Notes under the pieces: generated by a model | Databases searched by the model: none | Told to the model about the DNA's origin: nothing | Seen by the model: only the letters and a program-made list of their open reading frames with translations | Assembly (NCBI GenBank): GCA_036259475.1 | Contig: DATABS010000112.1 | Coordinates: 1-38,721, forward strand | Reading direction: 5' to 3' | Length of the DNA stretch: 38,721 nt | Origin: ZC4RG17 sp036259475 | GTDB lineage: Bacteria; Actinomycetota; Acidimicrobiia; Spongiisociales; ZC4RG35 | Position numbers and translations under genes: made by a program | Part shown: in pieces, positions 22,017 through 31,078 of the stretch | How the letters are laid out: the number at the start of each line of letters is the position of its first letter | How positions within the stretch are numbered: the first letter of the stretch is position 1

Positions 22017-25000
22017 TTGCTCGGGGGCGAAAGAGCATCGCCGGGTCCGCATCCGAAGGGATCGACCGATCGACATGGCACTGAGGCGCAAATTCACGAT
22101 GGGGGACGGTTGAGTCCGTTCGAAGCTGCCTTCATTCCCGCCCTGGCCGAAGCCGGAGCGGGCACCTGGCACTGGGACCGGACCACCGGAGAGGTCGTCT
22201 GGGACGAGGGCCTGGAGCGCTTGTTCGGTCTGCGTTCGGGTGCTTTCGAGGGCACGTTCGAGGCCTGGTCCGAGCTGATACATCCCAACGACCGTGAGCA
22301 CGTTCTGCAAGCCGTCGAGGCGGCAGTCGAAAATCGGGCACCGCTCAAGTTCGACCACCGATGCGTCTGGCCCGACGGCAGCGTCCATTGGATCGAATCG
22401 CGGGGCGGAATCCTCGTCGATGACAAGGGTGAAGTGGTCGGAGCGGCGGGTGTCGCCCTCGATGTCGACTCTCGCCGCCTCACCCAAGAAGAGCGCAACC
22501 GGCTTTTCGAGTCAGAGCGAGCGGCCCGTACTTCTCTGGAGGAGTCCTGGCAGCGACTGGCGCAGCTGCAGTTGCTGGCCGTCCATCTAGCGGGGGCGGT
22601 CGGAGTCCGTGAGGTCGGTCGGGTGATGGTGGAGCAGGGAGCGCAAGCGCTCAAGGCCGACGGCGGGTTCTTTTCGGTGGTGGACCGAGAACAGCACCTA
22701 CTCGTCCTGCAGGCCACCAAGGGAGCCGCCCAGCCGGTGACCGACTTCTACGAGCGTCTACCCATCCAGGCAGACAACCCGGCGTCGGAGGTCGCCCGCA
22801 CCGGTCAAACCATCTACATCGAATCACACGAGGACCGTGAGGCCCGGTTCCCCGACCTGCCCGATCAGGGTGCCGCCGCGTTCGTGATCCACCCGGTCCG
22901 GGTGCGCGGCGAGATCGAGGCCGTGGTGGCTTACGGGTTCGTAGAGGCTCACGAGTTCACCTTTGACGAGAAGGAACTGGTCAGCACGATGGCGGGCATG
23001 AGCACCCAGGCGCTGCAGAGGGCGCGCCTGCACGATGCCACGGAGCGAGCCGCCCGCCTGGCGGAGCAACTTGAATCCGTTACGGGGCGTCTTGCCGGTG
23101 CCACCAGTCGAAAGGCGGTAGCCGACATCGTGGTGGACAGCCTGATACCTGCCGTCGGGGCTCAGGCCGGCTCACTCTTCCTCGTCGACGACGAAGGGAA
23201 GGCGCTGCGGAGCCTTGTCGTCCATGGTTACCCGGAGGGGGCCGAGGATGCTCTCAGGGAGCTTCCTCTCGACGCCGCGGCACCTCCCATCGACGCCTTC
23301 AACACTCGAGCGCCGGTCTTCATCGAATCGCCTGACGAGTACAGAGAGCGATACCCCGGCCTTGCCTCTTCCATCGTCGGCCAGGGCATCGCCGCTGTGG
23401 TCCACCTGCCTCTGATAGTCGACCTGCAGCCCATCGGAAGCATGGGGCTCGCCTACGGGAAACGCCATCCCTTCGACCTAGACGAACGGCGACACCTCGC
23501 GATCGTCGCCGGCATCTGCGCCCAGGCAGTGGGACGGGCGTTGGCCTTCGAGGCGGCCGAGCAAGCCCACACCCGCCTGGCCAGCCTGGATCAGATCTCC
23601 GGGGCAGCCCTTTCACGGCTCTCCTTGGCTGAATTACTCGCCACGCTGCCCGAGCGTATCGCCGCCGCGATCGAGTGCGACGCCGTGCGAATTTTCCTCA
23701 CGGACGAGTCGGGGACCCAGCTGGAGGTACGCGGCCAGTTTGGAGCGACGGAGGAAGAGTTGGCTCGGGTACCGATCGGCCGGGGGTTGGCGGGCACGAT
23801 CGCCGCAACAGCCGAGCCCCGCCTGATCGAGGACATCAGCCGTCACGAGGTCGTGCGTCCCGCCTTTCCGCCTCACGTGGTATCCGAGGCCGGTGTGCCT
23901 CTGTTATCCGAAGGCAAGGTGATCGGCGTCCTGGACGTCGGTTCGGGGCCGAGTCGCCCCTTGACCGAAGACGACATCGAACTACTGGAGATCGCCGCCG
24001 ATCGAATCGCCGCCGCCATCGACCGCAGCCGGGCCTATGAGCTCGAGCGGCGTGCCCGTCTCCGCTCGGAGTCGCTGGTGCGGCTGGGCGAGATCATCAA
24101 CCAGGCCGGTTCCCTGGAAGAGATGACCGAGGCGATCGCCGAGCACACGGTCCGCACGCTTTCGCATGGCTGTCTGCTCACAGTCCTCTCCGAATCGGGC
24201 AAGCCCTTCATGGCGTGCGCTCACCGGGACCCCCACGTGATTCCCGTGATGGAGCGTCTCGCCTCGGCTCATCCCTACGATCCGACTGCTCGGAAAGCCG
24301 CACTCACCCTGGCGCGAGCCGGTGACGTCGATCAGGTCGTCGACGATCCATTGGTGAGCGCGATGATGGTCGAGGTGTCGGCGGTTTCGGTTATGAGCGT
24401 CACCTTGCTGGGCTTGGGTGGACCGGTGGGGGTGATCCACCTGCTCTGGGACATGAGCGAAGACGAGGCGCCGGTATCGCAGGACCGTGAGCTGGCGGAA
24501 GACCTGGCGATCCGCATCGGAGCGGCCGTCGACAGCCGCCTGCTTTTCGAGCAACACCGCAACACGGCGATCACCCTCCAACGAAGCCTGCTTCCGTCCC
24601 GCCTTCCCGAGATCGACGGGCTGGAGATCGCCGCCCGCTACTGGCCGGCATCGGAGCGGTTCGAGGTAGGAGGCGACTTCTACGATGTGATCGACCTGGG
24701 CGAGGGGCGATGGGGTATCACGGTCGGCGACGTGTCCGGAAAGGGAGTGGCCGCCGCGGCCATGACCGGTATCGCCCGCCATACCGCCCGGGCCGCCGCC
24801 CGACACGGGGTCGACCCGAGTGGCGTTCTCAAGTGGGTCCATGATGCCTTCCTGACCCAGGCGGAGACGTCGGGCGCCTTCTGCACCGCAGTCTTCGGGA
24901 TTCTCGAGGCGGAGCCGGACGGATTTTCATTCCGGTTCTCCGTCGGTGGACATCCCCTGCCGATCTTCCGTCCCGACGGAGGCGGATGCCGCTCGATCGG

Positions 25001-25310
25001 CCGTCCCGGCACCGTGCTCGGGCTTGTCGATGACGTCGACTTCACGGAGTCGCAGGTGTCGCTGCGCCCGGGCGATTGGCTCGTGGTCTACACAGACGGG
25101 GTGACCGATGTGCCGACGGCCGACGCAATAACCGAGGAGGAGCTCCTGGAGATAGTGGAAAGATCGACCCGGCGCAGTGCCCCGGAGGCGGTAACGTTGC
25201 TGGATGACGTTCTGCGGACCAGGTACCAACGGGCACACAATCGCGATGACACGGCGGTTCTGTTGATACGCTGCCTCCCATCGCCTTCGGAAGCAGACAC
25301 TGAACCATGA
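22017..25310 (+). CDS. PAS-GAF-SpoIIE (PP2C) serine phosphatase
   Basis: A cytoplasmic multi-sensor phosphatase of 1097 residues, expected to dephosphorylate an anti-anti-sigma factor. TTG 22017 has AGAGGAG at 22004-22010. Domains: a PAS fold at about 37-150 (GTWHWDRTTGEVVWDEGLERLFG and the PAC-like DGSVHWIESRG), a short coiled segment, then four GAF-like domains at about 196-340, 364-515, 534-680 and 695-850. The SpoIIE/PP2C domain lies at about 865-1090, with metal-binding motifs GGDFYDV (about 885), GDVSGKG (about 903), YTDGVTD (about 1024) and RDDTAVLL (about 1076). No TM helix. The 4-base ATGA overlap with the STAS gene makes that protein its probable substrate. GAF ligands unknown. Confidence 0.9.
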   Translation: MLGGERASPGPHPKGSTDRHGTEAQIHDGGRLSPFEAAFIPALAEAGAGTWHWDRTTGEVVWDEGLERLFGLRSGAFEGTFEAWSELIHPNDREHVLQAVEAAVENRAPLKFDHRCVWPDGSVHWIESRGGILVDDKGEVVGAAGVALDVDSRRLTQEERNRLFESERAARTSLEESWQRLAQLQLLAVHLAGAVGVREVGRVMVEQGAQALKADGGFFSVVDREQHLLVLQATKGAAQPVTDFYERLPIQADNPASEVARTGQTIYIESHEDREARFPDLPDQGAAAFVIHPVRVRGEIEAVVAYGFVEAHEFTFDEKELVSTMAGMSTQALQRARLHDATERAARLAEQLESVTGRLAGATSRKAVADIVVDSLIPAVGAQAGSLFLVDDEGKALRSLVVHGYPEGAEDALRELPLDAAAPPIDAFNTRAPVFIESPDEYRERYPGLASSIVGQGIAAVVHLPLIVDLQPIGSMGLAYGKRHPFDLDERRHLAIVAGICAQAVGRALAFEAAEQAHTRLASLDQISGAALSRLSLAELLATLPERIAAAIECDAVRIFLTDESGTQLEVRGQFGATEEELARVPIGRGLAGTIAATAEPRLIEDISRHEVVRPAFPPHVVSEAGVPLLSEGKVIGVLDVGSGPSRPLTEDDIELLEIAADRIAAAIDRSRAYELERRARLRSESLVRLGEIINQAGSLEEMTEAIAEHTVRTLSHGCLLTVLSESGKPFMACAHRDPHVIPVMERLASAHPYDPTARKAALTLARAGDVDQVVDDPLVSAMMVEVSAVSVMSVTLLGLGGPVGVIHLLWDMSEDEAPVSQDRELAEDLAIRIGAAVDSRLLFEQHRNTAITLQRSLLPSRLPEIDGLEIAARYWPASERFEVGGDFYDVIDLGEGRWGITVGDVSGKGVAAAAMTGIARHTARAAARHGVDPSGVLKWVHDAFLTQAETSGAFCTAVFGILEAEPDGFSFRFSVGGHPLPIFRPDGGGCRSIGRPGTVLGLVDDVDFTESQVSLRPGDWLVVYTDGVTDVPTADAITEEELLEIVERSTRRSAPEAVTLLDDVLRTRYQRAHNRDDTAVLLIRCLPSPSEADTEP

Positions 25311-25624
25311 CGACGTCCGATCTGGGAATAGACGTGAGCGAGGAGGGATCCCGGGCCGTAGCCGCGCTCAGAGGGGAGATTGACTACGGAAACGTAGCCC
25401 AACTTCGCTCGTCGTTACTCGGATTGTCTCAGGGCTCCGCCACCGAGGTCGTCGTGGACATGGCTGGAGTCACCTTCGTCGATTCCACTGCCTTGAGCGT
25501 GCTCGTCCAGGCAAAACAGCGACTGGCAGAATCGGGCCGACAGATGTCGATTATCGACCCGCAACCGCGGGTGATCCGCGTACTGAGACTCGCCGGCCTG
25601 TCCGACTACCTGGGCGACGACTAA
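25307..25624 (+). CDS. STAS-domain anti-anti-sigma factor
   Basis: A SpoIIAA/RsbV-like protein of 105 residues that, when dephosphorylated, should bind an anti-sigma kinase and free a sigma factor. The phosphorylation site is Ser60 in FVDSTALSVL, where Asp59-Ser60 is the family hallmark. The N-terminal strand contains LRGEIDYGN in the position of the usual GEID motif. ATG 25307 overlaps the phosphatase stop (ATGA). Its TAA (25622-25624) overlaps the stop of the opposing gene (25621-25623), so the two operons converge with no spacer. The HATPase protein two genes away is the natural kinase candidate. Confidence 0.92.
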   Translation: MTTSDLGIDVSEEGSRAVAALRGEIDYGNVAQLRSSLLGLSQGSATEVVVDMAGVTFVDSTALSVLVQAKQRLAESGRQMSIIDPQPRVIRVLRLAGLSDYLGDD

Positions 25625-26070
25625 CCGGTCCAGGGGCGGGGTTGCGCCCCTTCGATCTGGTCAGCGACCTCGCCCAGGTACCACTCGACGAACCGGCGCG
25701 GCTCGTCCTTGATGGCCATCGTGAGCAGGTTCCCATCCCGGCAGAACTCGTCGGCGGCGACGATATGGCTCCACATATCGCGGGCGGCCTGAGCCGCTTC
25801 TGGCGGGAGTTCGAGATCCAAATCAAGATTGGGTCGACCCTGCTGCCAAGCCTCTTCCAGAATGGCGTTGGGATCGTTGGAGAAGCGCTCGAACTTCTCG
25901 CTGGCTGCGACAACGAAATCCAGGAGTTCCCTAGGGGTGCTGGCTTGGCTTTCGGCCGCGATGATGTCGAACTCTCGCATGAGGCCCTCAAACCACAATC
26001 GCGTCTCATGCCAGACGCTGACCGGGATGGCACGCAGGTGAACCCGGTGGAGTCGTGTTCCAGTCGTCAT
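25621..26070 (-). CDS. Uncharacterised protein of a sigma-regulation module
   Basis: A 149-residue soluble protein whose function I do not know. It looks largely helical and acidic: HLRAIPVSVWHETRLWFEGLMREFDIIA near the N-terminus, a Leu/Ala/Glu-rich middle and a Trp-rich C-terminal third (DMWSHIV, RFVEWYLGEVADQIEG). Similar small helical proteins with a VPV-x-[LW]-x-R...LxREF-like opening are, as I recall, common next to anti-sigma HATPase genes in actinobacteria. Its start overlaps the stop of the HATPase gene by one base (TGATG), so the two are translated together. It may assist or inhibit the kinase. It overlaps the convergent STAS gene by 4 bases. Confidence 0.7.
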   Translation of the reverse strand: MTTGTRLHRVHLRAIPVSVWHETRLWFEGLMREFDIIAAESQASTPRELLDFVVAASEKFERFSNDPNAILEEAWQQGRPNLDLDLELPPEAAQAARDMWSHIVAADEFCRDGNLLTMAIKDEPRRFVEWYLGEVADQIEGAQPRPWTG

Positions 26071-26456
26071 CAGCTGACTCCGGACAAGGCCGCCGTGACG
26101 AGCTTGAATCGGACCGTCTTACCGCCGGCGATCGGAAGGACGTCCCATTCCGGAGCCAGCTGATCGAGGAGGAAAATCCCCCGGCCCGTTACTGCGTCCG
26201 CCGTCGGCAACCGGAGTTGCACCTGGCGGGTGCTCTTGTCCGACACGGAGAACTCGATCCGTCCATCTTGGGGTGTTATGTCGAGAGTGACGGCGGTTCG
26301 GGCGTGGATGACCGCATTGGTCACCAGTTCGGTGACCAACAACTCGGCGTCGTCGGCGACCTCGGCCTCGACTCCCCAGTCGGCCATGAGCCTGCGTACA
26401 AACCCCCTCGCTTGCCCCGGGCTTGCCGGATCAGGTCTCAACTTGAGACTTGGCAC
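26070..26456 (-). CDS. Anti-sigma-factor-type HATPase (RsbW/SpoIIAB-like)
   Basis: A GHKL-fold ATP-binding protein of 128 residues. It is expected to phosphorylate the STAS protein on serine and to bind a sigma factor. GTG 26456 is the start. The N box is ELVTNAVIHA (Glu43, Asn47) and the G2 box is GRGIFLLDQL (about 91-100). The G1 box is reduced to VSDKS (Asp73) without the usual glycines, as in many stand-alone actinobacterial HATPases. It lies back to back with the phosphatase/STAS operon and upstream of the unknown protein. No sigma factor gene is in the window, so the regulated sigma is elsewhere. Confidence 0.85.
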   Translation of the reverse strand: MPSLKLRPDPASPGQARGFVRRLMADWGVEAEVADDAELLVTELVTNAVIHARTAVTLDITPQDGRIEFSVSDKSTRQVQLRLPTADAVTGRGIFLLDQLAPEWDVLPIAGGKTVRFKLVTAALSGVS

Positions 26457-26554
26457 GGTGTCACTCTACGGCAGTGGCCGAAGCTCCGGCTACATTTGCG
26501 CCAGGTCGCCGGTCCACGGTTGTCTCGGCCGCGACTTCCGTTGAGGGTTTCTCG

Positions 26555-27826
26555 CTATTCAGCATGTCCGTAGGCGGCCGCCGCCAACCGACCGACGCCG
26601 ACTCCGTCGTAGCACCACCCCGCCACCGACAGGCCACGAGGGAGCGCCCGACGGAGGCCATCCACCCTGGCGAGGTGGGCGGCGGTGTACTGGGGGATGC
26701 CTGGACGATGTCGCACAACGTGTGACATGTCCACCTCCACGTCGGCGTCGAGTACCCGGACGAGTTCGGCGGTGACCCGATCGACCAGATCGGCGTCGGA
26801 CAGGTCGAGGGCGTGGGGTCGGGGCGCTCCGCCGACGACCGCTTTGACCAGTTCCCGGCCGGCGGGAGCCCGCTCGGGGGCATAGGACGACTCAAACAGG
26901 AAACCGAGGGTGAGGAGACTCTCGTCAGGTCCCATCAGAGCGCCGAGCCCAGCCGGTAGACGGGGAGACCTCAAGCCGAGCCAAACGACGGCCACCGGAG
27001 CCCATTCCCAGCCAAGGGTGTGCTCGGTGACCGGCGGGTAGATCTCGGCCAGCACGCCCGGCGGGACTGCCGCGACCACCCGCTCCGCCTCGATCTGATC
27101 CGGTCCGTGGACCCGCCAGCCCCCCGGCCGGGCTTCAACGTGTTCCACCCGCCAGTGGTTCAGCCAGGCCTCACCGAGCGACTCGGCGACAGCGGCGGCC
27201 ACACGGGCCGTGCCTCCCTCCACGACTTGGGTCGACGGCGCGGCGGCTCGGGACGCTCGACGCCGCGCCAAGCCACCGCGCAGGAGCGAGCCGTGGGACC
27301 GCTCCAGCGCGGCGAGTCCGGGGAAAGCATGACTGGCTGACAACTCGTCCGGATCACCGGCGTGGACACCGACCGCCATGAGCCAGGCGACCAGGTCGCC
27401 GACCTCCGGCCCGAGGCGCCTCACCATGAAATCTTGGAGCGACTCGCCCTCGGCGCCTACTCCGATCAGCGGCTCCGCCGCCAACCTGACTTTCCCCCGG
27501 GCTGACACCAGCGACGTGGCCAGGACAGCCGGCCCGGGCCCCACCTCTACGGTGCTGCCGCGATGACGCACAAAGCGTCGTCTAGCCGCCGCACCGGCTG
27601 GGCGAACGGCGACGTCGAGGCCGGCGAGGAGAGGGCTGAGGGCAGGATGAGGCAACTGGAGGGTGCCGACGGCCGGCTCCAGCAGGAACCCGTCCCTTTG
27701 TATGGACATTGCAATTCCGCCCGGCTCGGCGTCGGCTTCCGCCACTATCACGTCGCCACCGGCGAGTTGGATCGCCCGGGCGACCAGGGCGCCGCCCAAC
27801 CCCCCGCCGATCACGACGGTCGTCAT
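26555..27826 (-). CDS. hemY: Protoporphyrinogen/coproporphyrinogen oxidase, HemY type
   Basis: An FAD-dependent oxidase that converts a porphyrinogen to a porphyrin near the end of the haem pathway, 423 residues. It opens with the dinucleotide-binding motif VVIGGGLGGALVARA (about 3-17) followed by VAEADAEPGG. It ends with the FAD-contacting C-terminus LSVAGWCYDGVGVGRLAAAAYG, typical of HemY/CgoX. The middle is Ala/Arg-rich and more diverged, so substrate preference cannot be read from sequence. The operon also encodes HemF, which makes protoporphyrinogen, so protoporphyrinogen is the likely substrate. ATG 27826 overlaps hemE by 4 bases. It is the last gene of the operon. Confidence 0.85.
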   Translation of the reverse strand: MTTVVIGGGLGGALVARAIQLAGGDVIVAEADAEPGGIAMSIQRDGFLLEPAVGTLQLPHPALSPLLAGLDVAVRPAGAAARRRFVRHRGSTVEVGPGPAVLATSLVSARGKVRLAAEPLIGVGAEGESLQDFMVRRLGPEVGDLVAWLMAVGVHAGDPDELSASHAFPGLAALERSHGSLLRGGLARRRASRAAAPSTQVVEGGTARVAAAVAESLGEAWLNHWRVEHVEARPGGWRVHGPDQIEAERVVAAVPPGVLAEIYPPVTEHTLGWEWAPVAVVWLGLRSPRLPAGLGALMGPDESLLTLGFLFESSYAPERAPAGRELVKAVVGGAPRPHALDLSDADLVDRVTAELVRVLDADVEVDMSHVVRHRPGIPQYTAAHLARVDGLRRALPRGLSVAGWCYDGVGVGRLAAAAYGHAE

Positions 27827-28812
27827 CCGCGAACGGCGTCGACCATGGCGGCGAGGTTCTCGGGAGGGGTGTCGGCATGGATGCCGTGGCCCAGATTGAA
27901 GATGTGACCTGACCGGCCCCTGGCCCGGCTCATTACATCTTCGACAGCGGTGGCGATCTTGTCCGGGTCGGAGAGCAGAACGGCCGGGTCGAGGTTGCCC
28001 TGGATGGCGCCGGCGCCGATCCGATCCCACGCCTGATCGAGAGGAAGTCGCCAGTCGACTCCATAGACGTCCGCCCCGACGGCGGCTTGAAGGTCGATCG
28101 TGTGGGGGGAATGCGGGGCGAAGTAGATCGTGGGGACCTGCTGGGTGGAGAGCACAACCGACGCCGCCGGTGCGACCAGGTCGGCGTAGGTGAGGCGATC
28201 GACGATGCCTGCCCAGGAGTCGAAGAGTTGCACTACGTCGGCACCGGCGTCTACCTGCATGGCGAGATATTCGCCCATCGATCGGGCGAGGTGATGCAGG
28301 GCGGCGGCAGCCGTATCGGGATCACGCCTCAGACCGGCCCGGAGCGTCATGTAGTCCTTGGAGCCGCCACCCTCCACCAGATAGGCGAGAAGGGTCAGTG
28401 GCGCACCGGCGAACCCGATCACCGCAATGCCGGGGGGTACTGCCTGCCGGACCAGCCGGATCGTCTCGGCGACGAAGGAAACCCGCTCGGTCTTCAATTC
28501 CGGAAGATCGACGACTTCTCTCAACGTATGAGGTCGGAGCTTGGGTCCGGGATCGAACTCGATGTCCACCCCCATGGCTTCGAGCGGAGTCATGATGTCG
28601 GCGAAGATCACGGCTCCGTCCATCGCGAACCGCTCGATGGGCTGGAGTGTTATCTCGGCCGCTACTTCCGGCGTGGCCACCGCCTTCTGGAAGGGAACCT
28701 TCTTCCGCAGTTCCCGATATTCGGGCAGGTACCGGCCGGCCTGGCGCATCACCCACACCGGGGTCTGCTCGGTCGCCAGCCCACGGGCCGCTTCGACCAA
28801 CGGGGGACTCAA
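27823..28812 (-). CDS. hemE: Uroporphyrinogen decarboxylase
   Basis: Removes four carboxyl groups from uroporphyrinogen III to give coproporphyrinogen III, in the cytoplasm. 329 residues. The N-terminal signature PVWVMRQAGRYLPEYRELR holds the substrate-binding arginines. Other family motifs are FADIMTPLEAMGV with the catalytic Asp, GFAGAPLTLLAYLVEG, QLFDSWAGIV and GNLDPAVLL followed by FNLGHGIHADTPPENL near the end. The start is a TTG at 28812 giving a 4-base TTGA overlap with hemL; the next candidates would cut into the conserved region. Confidence 0.95.
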   Translation of the reverse strand: MSPPLVEAARGLATEQTPVWVMRQAGRYLPEYRELRKKVPFQKAVATPEVAAEITLQPIERFAMDGAVIFADIMTPLEAMGVDIEFDPGPKLRPHTLREVVDLPELKTERVSFVAETIRLVRQAVPPGIAVIGFAGAPLTLLAYLVEGGGSKDYMTLRAGLRRDPDTAAAALHHLARSMGEYLAMQVDAGADVVQLFDSWAGIVDRLTYADLVAPAASVVLSTQQVPTIYFAPHSPHTIDLQAAVGADVYGVDWRLPLDQAWDRIGAGAIQGNLDPAVLLSDPDKIATAVEDVMSRARGRSGHIFNLGHGIHADTPPENLAAMVDAVRG

Positions 28813-30104
28813 CGAGATTCCCGCAGCGCCTGCACGAGTGTCTCCAGCGCCTCGTCGACGACTTCGCCGTGCGCTTCCATCAAGAAAAGCGCCTCGAACG
28901 GTGACGGGGGCAGCAGCACGCCACGGTCGAGAGCGAGGCGGAAGAAACGGGCAAACCGTTCCCGGTCAAGGCGATTGGCGTCGTCGAAATTGCGGACCTC
29001 GATGGGGCCGAAAAAGACAGTCATCATGGCCCCCACCCGCTGAACACATCCTTCATCCGCCACGGCATCCGCCAGAGCCGACTCGAGGCGAGACCCGGTC
29101 TTCTCGAGCGTGTCGTAGACCTCGGGGTGCTCGGCCAGGTGGCGCAGACAGGCGAGTCCCGCGGCGACGGCCAGAGGATTGCCTGCCAGCGTCCCTGCCT
29201 GATACACCGGACCATCCGGAGCGACCTGGCGCATGAGGCTGGCCGCCCCGCCATATGCCGCCGCCGGGGTGCCCCCTGCCACCACCTTGCCCAGGCACGT
29301 GAGGTCGGCTTCGACTCCGTAGAGGCCTTGAGCGCCGGCGGGACCGACCCGGAAACCGGTCATCACCTCGTCGAAGATCAGCACGGATCCGTGGGCATCG
29401 CACCTCGCCCGTAAGCCTTGGAGGAATCCCGGATCGGGAGGGACGACACCCATGTTGCCGGCGACCGGTTCCACGATGACGGCGCCGATGTCCCCGGCGG
29501 CGAATGCGTCGTCCACAGAGGCGAGATCGTTGTACCGGCTGAGTCGGGTGTCAGCCACGGTGGCCGGGGGCACCCCGGGACTGTCTGGTAATCCCAAGTG
29601 GGCGGCGCCGCTACCGGCCCGAACCAGGAACGGATCGGCGTGGCCGTGGTAGTTGCCCACGAACTTGATGATCCCCGATCGGCCAGTGGCGGCTCGCGCC
29701 ACCCGGATCGCCGAGGCGGTCGCCTCGGTGCCGGAGTTGACCATCCGCACGACCTCCATCGAAGGCATCAGGTGGTGGATGAGCTCGGCCAGCTCGACTT
29801 CGGCAATCGTCGGGATACCGAACGACGTGCCTCTCCGGGCTGTCCCGGTCACCGCCTCCACGATCACCGGATGAGCATGCCCGAGGATGAGGGCTCCCCA
29901 CGAGGCGATGAAGTCGACGAACGAGCGGCCGTCCAGCGAGGTGATGTGAGGTCCCGAGGCAGAGGCGGCGAAGACGGGCTCCGCTCCGACCGCCCCGAAG
30001 GCGCGGACCGGTGAGTTGACCCCCCCAGGCATTACCGCCACCGCCCGATCGAACCATTCAGCCGCCGTCATCCCCACCTCGGGGTTGATTCTTGGCGAAA
30101 TCAT
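28809..30104 (-). CDS. hemL: Glutamate-1-semialdehyde 2,1-aminomutase
   Basis: A PLP enzyme that converts glutamate-1-semialdehyde to 5-aminolevulinate, the second step of the C5 route. 431 residues. MPGGVNSPVRAFGAVG is the family start. MVNSGTEATASAIRVAR and NYHGHADPFL bind PLP phosphate and ring. Asp245 in IFDEVMTGFR and Lys273 in LGKVVAGGTP are the PLP-anchoring residues. AGTLAGNPLAVAAGL lies further on. ATG 30104 overlaps hemB by 4 bases. Together with hemA in the same operon it shows that ALA is made from glutamyl-tRNA. Confidence 0.96.
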   Translation of the reverse strand: MISPRINPEVGMTAAEWFDRAVAVMPGGVNSPVRAFGAVGAEPVFAASASGPHITSLDGRSFVDFIASWGALILGHAHPVIVEAVTGTARRGTSFGIPTIAEVELAELIHHLMPSMEVVRMVNSGTEATASAIRVARAATGRSGIIKFVGNYHGHADPFLVRAGSGAAHLGLPDSPGVPPATVADTRLSRYNDLASVDDAFAAGDIGAVIVEPVAGNMGVVPPDPGFLQGLRARCDAHGSVLIFDEVMTGFRVGPAGAQGLYGVEADLTCLGKVVAGGTPAAAYGGAASLMRQVAPDGPVYQAGTLAGNPLAVAAGLACLRHLAEHPEVYDTLEKTGSRLESALADAVADEGCVQRVGAMMTVFFGPIEVRNFDDANRLDRERFARFFRLALDRGVLLPPSPFEALFLMEAHGEVVDEALETLVQALRESR

Positions 30105-31078
30105 GATTCGGTCAGGGCGCGGGCGGCGTCCATGGCGAAGTAGGTCAGGATCACATCGGCTCCGGCCCGGGCGATCCCCACCAGCGACTCCATCATCACG
30201 GCGTCGCGGTCTACCCAACCGGCCGCACCGGCGGCCGAGATGAGGGCGTATTCACCTGACACTTGATATGCGACGACCGGGACGTCCACTGCCGCCCGCA
30301 CCCTGGCAATCACATCCTGATAGGGACCGGCCGGCTTCACCATCACCATGTCGGCACCTTCTGCCAGATCGTGTCGCACCTCGGTGAGCGCCTGTCGGGC
30401 GGTCGTGGGATCCATCTGGTGAGACCGGCGGTCTCCGAAGGCAGGGGCCGATTCGGCCGCTTCCCGGAACGGCCCGTAGTACGCCGAGGCGTACTTGGCG
30501 GCATAGGAGCAGATGGCCAACTCGGCGAACCCGGCCGCGTCGAGCGCCACCCGGATGGCTCCCACCCGGCCGTCCATCATGTCGGAAGGAGCGATGACGT
30601 CGGCGCCGGCCTCGGCGTAGACAGCAGCAGCCCGCGAAAGCAGCGGTAGGGTGGCGTCGTTGTCGACCTGGCCCTGGTCGGTGACGATTCCGCAGTGGCC
30701 GTGACTCGTGTACTCGCACATACAGACGTCGGCCCACACCGTGATGTCGATGTCTCGGATCTCCCGAATGGCGGTGGGTACAGGACCGTCGGGATCCCAG
30801 GCGCCCGAACCCTGTTGGTCCTTCTCCTCGGGAATACCGAACAGCATCACCCCGCCGATGCCTGACGATGCCGCCTCCTTGACGAGCGGTACGAGGCGAT
30901 CGACCGACAGCTGGAACTGACCCGGCATCGACTCGATGGGGCGTTCGATGCCCCGGCCCGGGACCACGAAAAGGGGCCACACGAATGAAGCCGCATGAAG
31001 CCGGGTCTCGGCCACCATCCGACGAAGCGAAGGCGTGCGGCGAAGACGGCGATCTCGGGCGATGGGGTACTGGGTCAT
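30101..31078 (-). CDS. hemB: Delta-aminolevulinic acid dehydratase (porphobilinogen synthase), zinc type
   Basis: Condenses two 5-aminolevulinate molecules to porphobilinogen. 325 residues from ATG 31078. Cys119, Cys121 and Cys129 in the CMCEYTSHGHCG block form the active-site zinc site, so this is a zinc-dependent rather than magnesium-only enzyme. Lys195 (YAAKYASAYYGPFR) and Lys248 (VMVKPAGPY) are the two Schiff-base lysines. RRLRRTPSLRRMV and GIPEEKDQQGSGAWDPDG are family features. It overlaps hemD and hemL by 4 bases each. A longer upstream frame exists but enters hemD and has no HemB similarity. Confidence 0.96.
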   Translation of the reverse strand: MTQYPIARDRRLRRTPSLRRMVAETRLHAASFVWPLFVVPGRGIERPIESMPGQFQLSVDRLVPLVKEAASSGIGGVMLFGIPEEKDQQGSGAWDPDGPVPTAIREIRDIDITVWADVCMCEYTSHGHCGIVTDQGQVDNDATLPLLSRAAAVYAEAGADVIAPSDMMDGRVGAIRVALDAAGFAELAICSYAAKYASAYYGPFREAAESAPAFGDRRSHQMDPTTARQALTEVRHDLAEGADMVMVKPAGPYQDVIARVRAAVDVPVVAYQVSGEYALISAAGAAGWVDRDAVMMESLVGIARAGADVILTYFAMDAARALTES

